A DNA stretch of 64,000 bases from Pseudomonas moraviensis (GTDB taxonomy: Bacteria; Pseudomonadota; Gammaproteobacteria; Pseudomonadales; Pseudomonadaceae): assembly GCF_900105805.1 (NCBI RefSeq), contig NZ_LT629788.1, forward strand, positions 1,736,001 to 1,800,000. The letters run 5' to 3'. The notes beneath the pieces are model-generated. The model was not told the origin of the DNA. It worked only from the letters and a program-made list of their open reading frames with translations, and ran no database searches. The position numbers and the translations under genes were made by a program. Below, in pieces: positions 42,269 to 50,513 of the stretch (positions within the stretch are counted from its first letter, which is position 1; each line of letters opens with the position of its first letter).

Positions 42269-43015
42269 GCGCACGGTCAGGCCAAGCACCACGGTGATGA
42301 ATACCGGACGAATGAATTTGGCGCCGCCGCTGATTGCCGTGCGTGCGCCAAAAAAGGCCCCGACCATCACCGACAGGCCCATGCACAAGCCGATGATCCA
42401 GTCGACCTGACCGGAGAAAATGAACACCGACAGCGCCGCGATGTTGCTGACAAAGTTCATGCTCCGCGCTACGCCGCTGGCCTTGACCAGATCGATCGGG
42501 TACAGCAGCAGACTGCTCACTGTCCAGAACGCGCCCGTGCCGGGACCGGCCACGCCATCGTAGAAGCCGAGGCTGAAGCCCTGGGTCGACTGCCATTTCT
42601 TTTTGATTGGTGCGTCGCTGTCCAGCGGCGCTTTCGGCGTGCCACCAAACAACAGATACACACCACAAGCGAAGACGATCACCGGCAGCATTTTGTTCAG
42701 CCATTCGGCCGGCAGGTAATGCGCAACCACCGCACCCGTGAGCGCGCCGACCAGAGTGCCGACTATCGCGTGGGTCCACTGTCGCGGATGAAACAGTTTG
42801 CGTCTGTAGAAGGTGAAGCTGGCGGTTGCCGAACCGAAGGTCGAACTCAGCTTGTTGGTGCCCAGCACCAGATGCGGCGGCAGGCCCGCCGTCAGCAGCG
42901 CCGGCGTGGTCAACAGACCTCCACCACCCGCGATGGCATCGATGAAACCGGCAAGGAAGGCAACGGCAGCCAGAATGGCCAGGGTGGTGAGGTCAACGCT
43001 GAGTTCGAAAGGCAT
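42236..43015 (-). CDS. TSUP-family (TauE/SafE) membrane permease
   Basis: The 259-residue protein has about eight hydrophobic helices and the TSUP motif GFIDAIAGGGGLLTTPALLT near its N-terminus, repeated in part around FYDGVAGPGTGAFW. These carriers export sulfite, sulfoacetate or related anions, and some take up other anions; the substrate here is unknown. It runs leftwards, and its final 33 bases overlap the nudC 3' end in the opposite strand. The gene is otherwise alone. Confidence 0.9.
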   Translation of the reverse strand: MPFELSVDLTTLAILAAVAFLAGFIDAIAGGGGLLTTPALLTAGLPPHLVLGTNKLSSTFGSATASFTFYRRKLFHPRQWTHAIVGTLVGALTGAVVAHYLPAEWLNKMLPVIVFACGVYLLFGGTPKAPLDSDAPIKKKWQSTQGFSLGFYDGVAGPGTGAFWTVSSLLLYPIDLVKASGVARSMNFVSNIAALSVFIFSGQVDWIIGLCMGLSVMVGAFFGARTAISGGAKFIRPVFITVVLGLTVRLAWQHWFSVA

Positions 43016-43109
43016 GGAGTCGGCTTATTCGGCAAGGCGCAGAACGTGAGCTGCGGGGAGGGCAGTCATGTTACCTGTATCCAACTGTTGCGGCGAGCCG
43101 CAGGGCCTA

Positions 43110-43133
43110 TTCGCGAGCAGGCTCGCTCCCACA
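43110..43133. repeat. Half REP, CGCGAGCAGGCTCGCTCCCAC type
   Basis: A single arm of the TGTGGGAGCGAGCCTGCTCG variant, 44 bases before a full REPIN of the TGTAGGAGTGAGCC variant. Confidence 0.8.
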
Positions 43134-43176
43134 GATGCGGTGCCGTACTCAAAATCAATATTCACCGCAAAACCAT

Positions 43177-43264
43177 TGTAGGAGTGAGCCTGCTCGCGAT
43201 GGCGGTTTGTCAGACGTGAAGACGTCACAGACATACCGCTATCGCGAGCAGGCTCACTCCTACA
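43177..43264. repeat. REPIN, GTAGGAGTGAGCC type
   Basis: TGTAGGAGTGAGCCTGCTCG and its inverted copy flank a 40-base spacer containing the short palindrome GACGTGAAGACGTC. It is downstream of the leftward DUF1348 gene. Confidence 0.9.
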
Positions 43265-43281
43265 TTGAATCGGGGTAGGCT

Positions 43282-43761
43282 TTAGAGGCCGAGTTCACTC
43301 AGCCCCGGATGATCATCCGGCCGGCGGCCCAGCGGCCAGTGGAATTTGCGTTCGCTTTCCTTGATCGGCATGTCATTGATGCAGGCGTAGCGCTGGAACA
43401 TCAGGCCGTTGTCATCGAACTCCCAGTTTTCGTTGCCGTACGAACGGAACCAGTTGCCGGAATCGTCGTGCCATTCATAGGCATAACGCACGGCAATACG
43501 GGTATCGGAGTAGGCCCAGAGTTCTTTGATCAAGCGATAATCCAGTTCCTTCGCCCACTTGCGGGTGAGGAATGCCTTGGCCTCTTCGCGGTTGTTGGCG
43601 AACTCGGCGCGATTGCGCCATTTGGTATCGAGGGTGTAGGCGAGCGAAACCTTTTCCGGATCGCGGGTGTTCCAGCCATCTTCGGCAAGGCGCACTTTTT
43701 CGATGGCTGAAGCGTGGTTGAACGGGGGCAATGGCGGACGTACCTGGGCTGCAGTCGACAT
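43282..43761 (-). CDS. DUF1348 / NTF2-like protein
   Basis: The 159-residue protein has the SnoaL/NTF2-like cone fold pattern and DUF1348 signatures: AEDGWNTRDPEKVSLAYT, FLTRKWAKELDYRLIKELWA, VRYAYEWHDDSGNWFRSYG, NENWEFDDNGLM and KFHWPLGRRPDDHP. The family has no defined reaction; small hydrophobic ligands bind in this fold. I chose ATG 43761, with CAGGAGATTGAAC upstream, rather than a TTG two codons earlier. A TetR-type regulator gene lies 54 bases upstream on the same strand, probably one transcription unit. Confidence 0.87.
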   Translation of the reverse strand: MSTAAQVRPPLPPFNHASAIEKVRLAEDGWNTRDPEKVSLAYTLDTKWRNRAEFANNREEAKAFLTRKWAKELDYRLIKELWAYSDTRIAVRYAYEWHDDSGNWFRSYGNENWEFDDNGLMFQRYACINDMPIKESERKFHWPLGRRPDDHPGLSELGL

Positions 43762-43815
43762 GTTCAATCTCCTGATTCATTTAATGTATGAACAACAAGT
43801 CCGGCTTGTTAAGCG

Positions 43816-44379
43816 TTACAGGCCCAATAACTTTCGCGCCATGCATTGCGCATTATCGGCGGCACTGTGATCACCCATCACAAGCGCTACGGTAATGGTG
43901 CCGTCAATCAGAACCAGCAACTGTCTGGCCAGCAGTTGCGGATCCTCGGCGCCATATTCGGTACACAGCTCGCACACGTAGTCGAGCAGCTTCTGTTTGT
44001 GTTCTTTGGCCACCAGCCGCACCGGGTCCTGTGGATCGCCGGTTTCGCCGCTGGTGTTGATAAAGGCGCAGCCGCGAAATCCATCCGAGTCGAACCAGCC
44101 CTTGAGCACGGTAAACAGGTTGAGCAGGCGCTCGGCCGGGGTTGCAGCTTGGTCGACAGCGTTTCTGAACCAGCTCATCCAGCGTATATCGCGTCGCTGA
44201 AGGGCCGCGACCACCAGCGCGTCCTTGTCGGCAAAGTAACGGTAGATGCTTTTTCTGGAGACGCCGGCGGTTTTCACCAGGAGATCCATGCTGGTGGCAG
44301 CGATGCCACTTTTGTAGATCAACTTTTCGGTGACATCCAGAATGATGTCGCGTGTGTCGCTGCTCATTGATTCGTTCAT
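43816..44379 (-). CDS. TetR-family transcriptional regulator
   Basis: The 187-residue protein has an N-terminal helix-turn-helix (IYKSGIAATSMDLLVKTAGV, SRKSIYRYFADKDALVVAAL) typical of TetR, and a ligand domain with the segment CAFINTSGETGDP seen in the C-terminal TetR_C family. It likely represses itself and the downstream DUF1348 gene, responding to a small molecule; no operator was identified. ATG 44379 was chosen from several starts (44415 is TTG, 44367 also possible); the ribosome site is unclear. Confidence 0.87.
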   Translation of the reverse strand: MNESMSSDTRDIILDVTEKLIYKSGIAATSMDLLVKTAGVSRKSIYRYFADKDALVVAALQRRDIRWMSWFRNAVDQAATPAERLLNLFTVLKGWFDSDGFRGCAFINTSGETGDPQDPVRLVAKEHKQKLLDYVCELCTEYGAEDPQLLARQLLVLIDGTITVALVMGDHSAADNAQCMARKLLGL

Positions 44380-44444
44380 GTGGCGAACAGTAGAACGGAT
44401 GTTCTCCTTGGTCAAGCGGATATGTATTGCGTCTGTGAAATGGC

Positions 44445-44469
44445 TCTCGCGAGCAGGCTCGCTCCCACA
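44445..44469. repeat. Half REP, CGCGAGCAGGCTCGCTCCCAC type
   Basis: A single arm followed by AGGGGAATGCATTTCAA, the spacer seen in the paired elements, but without the second arm. Confidence 0.75.
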
Positions 44470-44559
44470 GGGGAATGCATTTCAACCGACACTGACAAGA
44501 CCCGGCGCAGACGATGGTGTAAGCTCTCAAACTCTTCGGAATCGAACCTTGCGAGCCTT

Positions 44560-45903
44560 ATGCCGTTGCTTTTCAAACGTTCTCTGCTGCCCAAACTGCG
44601 CAGCTTCGCGCTGACCGCCGAGGCGGTGAGCATTCTGTCCAGTGCTGCCGAATTCCGACGCTGCCTGCTCGAGCAAATCGCCGCAGCGACCCAGCGCATC
44701 TACATCGTCGCGCTGTATTTGCAGCAGGACGAAGCCGGCCAGGAAATCCTCGATGCCCTGCACGCTGCCAAACTCAAGCGTCCCGAGCTGGAAATTGCCG
44801 TCGTGGTTGACTGGTTGCGCGCCCAGCGCGGTCTGATCGGCGCGGGCAAGCAGCCCGGCAACGCCGCCTGGTATCAGGACATGACCCGCACGCATCAGAG
44901 CGAAGTGCCGATCTACGGCGTGCCGGTGCAGACCCGCGAGCTGTTCGGCGTGCTGCACCTCAAAGGCTTCGTCATCGATGACAACGTGGTCTACAGCGGC
45001 GCCAGCCTGAACAATGTCTACCTGCACAAACTCGACAAGTACCGCTTCGACCGTTACCACGTGCTGCACAGTCGCGAGCTCGCGGATTCGATGCATCATC
45101 TGGTCAAGCATGGCCTGATCGAATCGAAAGCCGTGCATCGCCTCGACCTGCCGAACCTGCCGAGCACGCGCAGCCTGCGCAACGACATCGGCGACCTGCG
45201 CAGTCGCCTCAAGTACGCGACCTACGACACCGGCGCCGGCAGCACCAGCAGGGAAGGGCTGTCGGTCACCCCACTGCTCGGCGTCGGCAAGAACAATCCG
45301 CTGAACCGGGCGATCCTCGAACTGATCGCCAGCGCACAAAAGCAGCTGACCATCTGCACGCCGTACTTCAACCTGCCGCTGGGTGTGATCCGCGAGATCA
45401 ACCGTGCGCTAGCCCGCGGCGTGAAGATCGATATCGTGGTCGGTGACAAGACCGCCAATGACTTCTACATTCCGCCAAGCGAGCCGTTCAAGGTGATCGC
45501 CGCGCTGCCGTATCTGTACGAGATCAGCCTGCGCCGCTTCGCCAAACGCCATCAGCACAGCATCGACAGGGGCCAGCTGAACCTGCATTTGTGGCGCGAT
45601 GGTGACAACACTTATCACCTCAAGGGCATGTGGATCGATCAGCGCTACACCTTGCTGACCGGCAACAACCTCAATCCGCGGGCGTTCCGTCTGGATCTGG
45701 AAAACGCGCTGCTGATCGATGATCCGCAAGGCGAATGGCTGGAGCCCCGGGCGAAAGAGCTGGAGAACATCTTCCGCCATACCACGCGGATCGACAGCTT
45801 CCAGACCCTGGAGACACTGCCGGATTACCCGGCGGGGGTGGCGAAGTTTCTCAAGCGGGTGAGTCGGGTGAGGATTGAGCGGTTGCTCTATCGGATTCTC
45901 TAG
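44560..45903 (+). CDS. pssA: CDP-diacylglycerol-serine O-phosphatidyltransferase (PssA, phospholipase D type)
   Basis: The 447-residue enzyme makes phosphatidylserine, the precursor of phosphatidylethanolamine. Two HxK-type motifs, LHLKGFVIDDNVVYSGAS (H133, K135) and YHLKGMWIDQRYTLLTGNN (H353, K355), and the family strings CTPYFNLPLG and VGDKTANDFYIPP agree closely with E. coli PssA along the whole length. It acts at the cytoplasmic membrane face. I chose ATG 44560 by alignment; the open frame extends to 44380 through a repeat and an antisense TetR region. The ribosome site is weak. It is monocistronic, ending before a REP pair. Confidence 0.93.
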   Translation: MPLLFKRSLLPKLRSFALTAEAVSILSSAAEFRRCLLEQIAAATQRIYIVALYLQQDEAGQEILDALHAAKLKRPELEIAVVVDWLRAQRGLIGAGKQPGNAAWYQDMTRTHQSEVPIYGVPVQTRELFGVLHLKGFVIDDNVVYSGASLNNVYLHKLDKYRFDRYHVLHSRELADSMHHLVKHGLIESKAVHRLDLPNLPSTRSLRNDIGDLRSRLKYATYDTGAGSTSREGLSVTPLLGVGKNNPLNRAILELIASAQKQLTICTPYFNLPLGVIREINRALARGVKIDIVVGDKTANDFYIPPSEPFKVIAALPYLYEISLRRFAKRHQHSIDRGQLNLHLWRDGDNTYHLKGMWIDQRYTLLTGNNLNPRAFRLDLENALLIDDPQGEWLEPRAKELENIFRHTTRIDSFQTLETLPDYPAGVAKFLKRVSRVRIERLLYRIL

Positions 45904-45930
45904 GGTTTGGTATTTGTAGTGTGGCGAAAA

Positions 45931-46003
45931 CCGCTATCGCGAGCAGGCTCACTCCTACAGGGGAACGCATTCCAATTGTAGGAGTGAGCCTGCTCGCGAT
46001 AGG
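45931..46003. repeat. REP pair, arms in the inward orientation
   Basis: CCGCTATCGCGAGCAGGC and its inverse flank AGGGGAACGCATTCCAAT. It lies between the convergent pssA and efeM-like genes. Confidence 0.88.
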
Positions 46004-46024
46004 GCCCTGACAGGCGCTGAAGAT

Positions 46025-46849
46025 TCAGTTCAAACCCAACTTCCCGCGCATCATCGACAAATCCTCCGCCAGCGTATTCACCGGCCCGACCAGCGCCTTG
46101 CGGTCGTTGTCCTTTACCTTGTCGTAGGTTTCAAAGCCGCCATCCGCGGTCTTGTACTTGGCGAGGATCTTGTCGACCGTGGCGAAGTTCTTGTCGACCT
46201 TCGCTACAAATGCCTTGTCCTGCTGTTCGACCTGCGAACGGAACAGATCGACGATCTTCTTCGCGCCGTCGATATTGCCCTGGAAGTCATACAGGTCAGT
46301 GTGGCTGTAGCGATCTTCCTCGCCGGAAATCTTCGTCGCCGCGACTTCCTCCAGTAGCGCAGCAGCGCCACCGACGACTTTCTCCGGCGGGAAGGTCAGG
46401 CCGGCCACACGGGTTTGCAGGTCCTGCACGTCCTTGTTCAAACCGTCGGCCAGTGCATCCAGACCCTGGGTGGATTTCTCCGCGAACAGCGAATATTCGA
46501 TCCGGTGGAAACCGGTGAAATCTTCAGCCTTCACACCTTTCTCGTGATCATCGACCCGCGAGTCGATGGACGCATCGAGATCGCTGAACAGTTCTGCAAT
46601 CGGCTCGATCGACTCGTAATAAACCCGCGTCGGCGCGTAGAGCTTCTGCGCGGTGGCGAGATCGCCTTTCTTCACCGCGTCGGTGAACTGCTGAGTGTGG
46701 CTGGCCAGCTCATCGAGCTTCTCGGTGACGTAAATCTTGTAGTCCGACACCGGCCCCACCAGATCCAGCGGCGCAGTCGCGGCGAACGCCGACAGCGGGG
46801 TGTTGAGCAAACCAAGGGTCAGCAATAACGCGAGTGGCGTCTTTTTCAT
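46025..46849 (-). CDS. EfeM-type periplasmic iron-uptake component (peptidase-M75 domain)
   Basis: The 274-residue protein has a signal peptide (MKKTPLALLLTLGLLNTPLS) and an M75/imelysin-like domain with the HxxE metal motif in GFHRIEYSLF and the ISGEEDRYSHTDLYDFQGN stretch. It lacks the N-terminal cupredoxin domain present in EfeO, so it is EfeM-like and may recruit ferrous or ferric iron in the periplasm. It is the last gene of the leftward efeU-efeO-efeB-efeM cluster, 26 bases after efeB, with GGAGCCGCCCC before the ATG. The cluster therefore contains two M75 proteins. Confidence 0.9.
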   Translation of the reverse strand: MKKTPLALLLTLGLLNTPLSAFAATAPLDLVGPVSDYKIYVTEKLDELASHTQQFTDAVKKGDLATAQKLYAPTRVYYESIEPIAELFSDLDASIDSRVDDHEKGVKAEDFTGFHRIEYSLFAEKSTQGLDALADGLNKDVQDLQTRVAGLTFPPEKVVGGAAALLEEVAATKISGEEDRYSHTDLYDFQGNIDGAKKIVDLFRSQVEQQDKAFVAKVDKNFATVDKILAKYKTADGGFETYDKVKDNDRKALVGPVNTLAEDLSMMRGKLGLN

Positions 46850-46875
46850 GGGGCGGCTCCAGTGTCGGTTGGGTG

Positions 46876-48174
46876 TCATGCGGTTTTGTTGTGGGATGTG
46901 GCAGCCAGTAACGAGCGACCGATGAAGTCGTCATCGCCGGTAACGCCGGGCAGGGTGAAGAAGTAACCGCCGCCGACCGGTTTGAGGTATTCCTCGAGCG
47001 GTTCGCCGTTGAGGCGCGTCTGCACGGTGATAAAGCCTTGTTCCAGATCGGCCTGGTAGCAGATGAACAGCAGGCCCATGTCGAGCTGACCGTTCTTGTT
47101 GACGCCGTTGGAATAGTTGAACGGCCGGCGCAGGATCAGGTTGGCCTGGGTCGCGGCGGTGCGCGGATTGGCCAGCCGAATGTGCGCGTCGAGTCTGGTC
47201 AGCTTGCCGGCCGGATCCTTGCTGTAATCCGGCACTTCGCTTTCCGTGTGGCCACCGATGGGCGCGCCGCTGCTCTTGACCCGGCCGAGAATGCTTTCCT
47301 GCTCCTGCAAAGGCGTGCGATCCCAGCGTTCGACAAAGTTGCGGATGATGCGCACCGCTTGATAACTGCCATGGGCAGCCCACGCCGGCTCATCACTGCC
47401 CGGTTGCACCCAGACGATGCGGTCCATGGCCTTGGCGTCGTTGGAATCGGGGTTGGCCGAGCCATCGCGAAAACCCAGGAAGTTGCGCGCCGACTGCGCC
47501 GGTACGCCGGGTTTGGCCGGGGCTTGCGGCGGCACGCTGCCTTCCTGTTTCCAGCGCACCAGCAGCAGATCGGGGAGGTTCTTGACGATGTCGCGCAGGG
47601 CGTGAATGTTGGTGTCGGCGGTGTTGGCGCAGAACTGCAGGCTCAGGTCGCCATGGCAGCAATCGGCATCCAGCGCATCGTTGGGGAAACCGACCATGCG
47701 TTGCAGGCGCTTGGGTTTGGCCGCTGCCAGACCGAAGCGCTCGTCGAACAGCGAATCACCGACGGACACAGTGATGGTCAGGTTGTCCGGGGTGACCACC
47801 GGGCCGAGGATGCCGGAATCCGGCGGCGGCAGTTTCGGATCGATCTGCGCCACCGGGCCGCCCTTCATCAAAAACGCGATGCGTTCGTTCAGCGTGCGGA
47901 ACAGTCGCTCGAGATCTTCGCGATCGGTCGCCAGCACATCGAACGCCACCAGCATGCCCGAGGCCGGGCGCGGGGTGACGATGCCGGTCTGGTGCACGCC
48001 GTGGAAATCGTGGCGGTCTTCGGTCTTGTCGCTGCTCGGCGCTCCGGTGACTTGTGCCGGCGCTGCGGCCATGGCCGGGCAGCTCAGGGCTGATCCGGCG
48101 AGGGCGACACCGGCGGCGCCCATGCCCATCAGCACGCGGCGCCGTTGCAGGTTGAGAGGTTCTGAATCGTTCAT
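46876..48174 (-). CDS. efeB: Deferrochelatase/peroxidase EfeB (DyP-type)
   Basis: The 432-residue haem peroxidase has a Tat signal (QRRRVLMGMGAAGVALAGSA) and the DyP motifs: GFRDGSANP with the catalytic aspartate, and DAHIRLANPR with the proximal histidine. EfeB is exported folded by the Tat system to the periplasm, where it oxidises Fe2+ or removes iron from haem for the EfeUOB import system. It lies between efeO and efeM on the same strand. The Tat signal shows that the cell must load haem before export. Confidence 0.95.
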   Translation of the reverse strand: MNDSEPLNLQRRRVLMGMGAAGVALAGSALSCPAMAAAPAQVTGAPSSDKTEDRHDFHGVHQTGIVTPRPASGMLVAFDVLATDREDLERLFRTLNERIAFLMKGGPVAQIDPKLPPPDSGILGPVVTPDNLTITVSVGDSLFDERFGLAAAKPKRLQRMVGFPNDALDADCCHGDLSLQFCANTADTNIHALRDIVKNLPDLLLVRWKQEGSVPPQAPAKPGVPAQSARNFLGFRDGSANPDSNDAKAMDRIVWVQPGSDEPAWAAHGSYQAVRIIRNFVERWDRTPLQEQESILGRVKSSGAPIGGHTESEVPDYSKDPAGKLTRLDAHIRLANPRTAATQANLILRRPFNYSNGVNKNGQLDMGLLFICYQADLEQGFITVQTRLNGEPLEEYLKPVGGGYFFTLPGVTGDDDFIGRSLLAATSHNKTA

Positions 48175-48189
48175 CGGGTGGTCTTCTGC

Positions 48190-49389
48190 TTACAGGCCGG
48201 AAAGGCCGAGGGCGGGGTCGATGCCATCCAGTGCCGTGGCCAGAGCCTTGGCTTTGGCGGCGATCTGCTGGCGTTGCGCGGAGGTCACGGCGTCGTAACT
48301 GACGTAGCCGTCGGCGGATTTCAGTGCGTCGAGCTGGCTGTCGAAGTCGCCCAACGCCTGGTCGACTTTCGCCAACACGTCTGCCGCGGATTTGCTCAGC
48401 ATCGGCCGCAACAGGTCGACGACTTTGTGCGCGGTTTGCCCGTTGGCGGCGAAACCGTTGAGATCGCTGTGGCTGTAGCGTTCTTCTTCGCCGCTGCCAG
48501 CGCGCACGTCGGCGAGGCTGTTGAGGTTGCGCACGACGATGCTCACCAGTTGCTCCGGCGGCAGCGACTGCGCGAGCAACTGCTGCTTGAGCGTGGTGAC
48601 GTCAGCGAGCAGGCGCTGGGCAATCGGCGCAACGTCGTCGAGTGTGCGCTGCTGAAACAGGGCATGTTCGAGTCGATGGAAACCGACAAAGCCCGGATCC
48701 TGCTCGCGCTTTTCGAAATAATCGGCGCGGGCATTGATGTGATTGTCCAGCTCGGCCAGACGCTGCGCCGCCGGCGCCAGACGCTGATAAGCAGCACGCG
48801 CCGGCAGGTACGCGGCTTGCGCCTCAGCAAGATCGCCACTGGCTATAGCCTGATCCAGGGCTGTCACCGCTTTGATCAAGGCACTGCCCTGAACGGCCAG
48901 ATACACGCGAAATTCCGACAACGGCCCGACGAACGCCACCATCGACGGTTTGGCCTTGGCGGCGGCGTCGGAAGCGGCCGTCGGTGTCACGTGCAAAGTG
49001 CCGCGCGGGTTGCTGAGCAAGCCGCAGGTGATCGCGTAGTCGCCCGGTTGCAGGTTGGCGTTGATCACCTGGCTCAGTCCTGGTGCGATGTTTTCCCGTT
49101 CTTCGACCACCAACACACCGTCGAGAATTTCCCACTCGACCGCACGCTCGGAGCGGTTGACGATGCGGAAACTGGCGCGGCCGGCCGGCACGGTCAGCGC
49201 ATTCGGCTCGCAACTGTGCGGGTGGATGTTGACGACGATTTCGTCGTGGTTGTGCTGACGCTTGGCGGCGGCCATGTTCGAGGCGTACCAGAACAGCCCG
49301 CCGGCGCCGATCATCAGCACTACCGAGCCGGCCAGCGCCCAACGCAAGGCGCGGGGCGGCGAGGCCTGAGGGATTTGATTGTCAGACAT
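48190..49389 (-). CDS. efeO: EfeO, periplasmic iron-binding protein with cupredoxin domain
   Basis: The 399-residue protein is anchored or exported by an N-terminal helix (about 15-37). It has a cupredoxin-like domain (about 45-130, with IHPHSCEPNALTVPAG and GDYAITCGLLSNPRG) and a C-terminal M75 domain with HxxE in GFHRLEHALF. It binds Cu and Fe and hands iron to EfeU after oxidation. I chose ATG 49389; the frame is open to 49614 through the efeU 3' end. It is eight bases after efeU. Confidence 0.92.
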   Translation of the reverse strand: MSDNQIPQASPPRALRWALAGSVVLMIGAGGLFWYASNMAAAKRQHNHDEIVVNIHPHSCEPNALTVPAGRASFRIVNRSERAVEWEILDGVLVVEERENIAPGLSQVINANLQPGDYAITCGLLSNPRGTLHVTPTAASDAAAKAKPSMVAFVGPLSEFRVYLAVQGSALIKAVTALDQAIASGDLAEAQAAYLPARAAYQRLAPAAQRLAELDNHINARADYFEKREQDPGFVGFHRLEHALFQQRTLDDVAPIAQRLLADVTTLKQQLLAQSLPPEQLVSIVVRNLNSLADVRAGSGEEERYSHSDLNGFAANGQTAHKVVDLLRPMLSKSAADVLAKVDQALGDFDSQLDALKSADGYVSYDAVTSAQRQQIAAKAKALATALDGIDPALGLSGL

Positions 49390-49397
49390 GGGTGGCC

Positions 49398-50237
49398 TTA
49401 TTGGCTGGAAACGGAAGTCGTTGACGGCGCTTGGCGCGGCGCGGGCATAAAGAACATCACCAGCGCCAGCAGCAGATAAATCAGGTAAGCGCCGAGGGTG
49501 CTGACGGTCGGCGCATCCTGATAACCGAACATGCCGGCCAGCACCGAGCCCAGCGGGCCGTCCATCGGTAGCGTCGCGCTGAAGTCGAACAGCACCGTTT
49601 GCAGGTGATTCCACAACCCGGCTTCATGCAGCGCCTGCACCGAGTTGGCGAGGATCCCGGCGGCGACCACGAGGATGAACAAACCGGTCCACTTGAAGAA
49701 CGCCGACAGATTCAGGCGCATGCTGCCGCTGTAGATGAGGAAACCGACGATCACCGCCAGGATCAGGCCGAGCAGGGCGCCAATCGGCGCGCCCGGGCCC
49801 TCGCTCTGCTGGAACACCGCAAGCAGGAAAAACACTGTTTCCAGGCCTTCGCGAGCGACAGCGAAAAAGACCATGGCAATCAGCGCAATCACCTGATGCC
49901 GGGACGCCGTCAGCGCCTGGTCCAGTGAGGCTTGCAGCGAATGCTTGATCGACCGCGCGACCTTGCGCATCCAGAACACCATCGAACTGAGAATGCCCAC
50001 CGCGACCAGGCCAACCACGCCCTCGAACAGCTCCTGCTGCTTCTGCGGGAATTCGGCACTGACCAGTTCCAGGCCACCACCGACCAGCAGGGCGAGGGCG
50101 GCAGCGAGGAAAACGCCGATCCATACGGCGGGCATCCACTGACCGCGGCCGGTCTGTTGCAGGTAACTGGCAATGATGCCGACGATGAGCGCGGCCTCGA
50201 TGCCTTCGCGCAACATGATCAAAAAGGGAACGAGCAT
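49398..50237 (-). CDS. efeU: EfeU, FTR1-family ferrous iron permease
   Basis: The 279-residue membrane protein has seven helices and two REGxE motifs that form the iron pathway: REGIE (R10-E14) and REGLE (R129-E133). It imports iron across the inner membrane after oxidation by the EfeO/EfeB components, and works best at acidic pH in other bacteria. It is the first gene of the leftward efeUOBM operon. A Fur-box-like sequence lies 40-60 bases upstream, so iron repression is expected. Confidence 0.93.
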   Translation of the reverse strand: MLVPFLIMLREGIEAALIVGIIASYLQQTGRGQWMPAVWIGVFLAAALALLVGGGLELVSAEFPQKQQELFEGVVGLVAVGILSSMVFWMRKVARSIKHSLQASLDQALTASRHQVIALIAMVFFAVAREGLETVFFLLAVFQQSEGPGAPIGALLGLILAVIVGFLIYSGSMRLNLSAFFKWTGLFILVVAAGILANSVQALHEAGLWNHLQTVLFDFSATLPMDGPLGSVLAGMFGYQDAPTVSTLGAYLIYLLLALVMFFMPAPRQAPSTTSVSSQ

Positions 50238-50277
50238 TTGGTAGCCACAGCAATTTAGTTAGGTGGCTAAGTTGTAA

Positions 50278-50296
50278 CATAATGACACTCATTCCC
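50278..50296 (-). promoter_or_regulatory. Candidate Fur box upstream of efeU
   Basis: CATAATGACACTCATTCCC matches 14 of 19 positions of the consensus GATAATGATAATCATTATC by eye. A second, weaker A+T-rich match (ATGGCATTCATTGACATT) follows at once, which could extend Fur binding. It lies 41-59 bases upstream of the efeU ATG. Confidence 0.6.
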
Positions 50297-50350
50297 AAAT
50301 GGCATTCATTGACATTTAGCTGAACCTCAGCTGAACGAAACACGCAACCC

Positions 50351-50438
50351 TGTAGGAGTGAGCCTGCTCGCGATAGCGGTCTGTCAGCCAAGGAGATGTG
50401 ACTGATAGACCGCTATCGCGAGCAGGCTCACTCCTACA
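50351..50438. repeat. REPIN, GTAGGAGTGAGCC type
   Basis: Inverted TGTAGGAGTGAGCCTGCTCG arms extend into GCGATAGCGGTCTGTCAG and CTGATAGACCGCTATCGC around a short spacer. It separates the divergent efe operon and AraC gene. Confidence 0.9.
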
Positions 50439-50513
50439 AGGGATTTGTATTGGGTCAGAGAGGCTGGGTTAAGATGCCCATCACCCAAAAAACAACAAGG
50501 CTTACCTCGCTCC

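Noticed and set aside
43110..43264. Three palindromic arms in close sequence considered as a CRISPR or attachment-site remnant
   Set aside because: The arms are REP variants in mixed orientation, found throughout the window.
44380..44559. N-terminal extension of pssA by 60 codons
   Set aside because: The extension runs through a REP arm and the divergent TetR promoter region, and the E. coli PssA alignment begins at about 44560.
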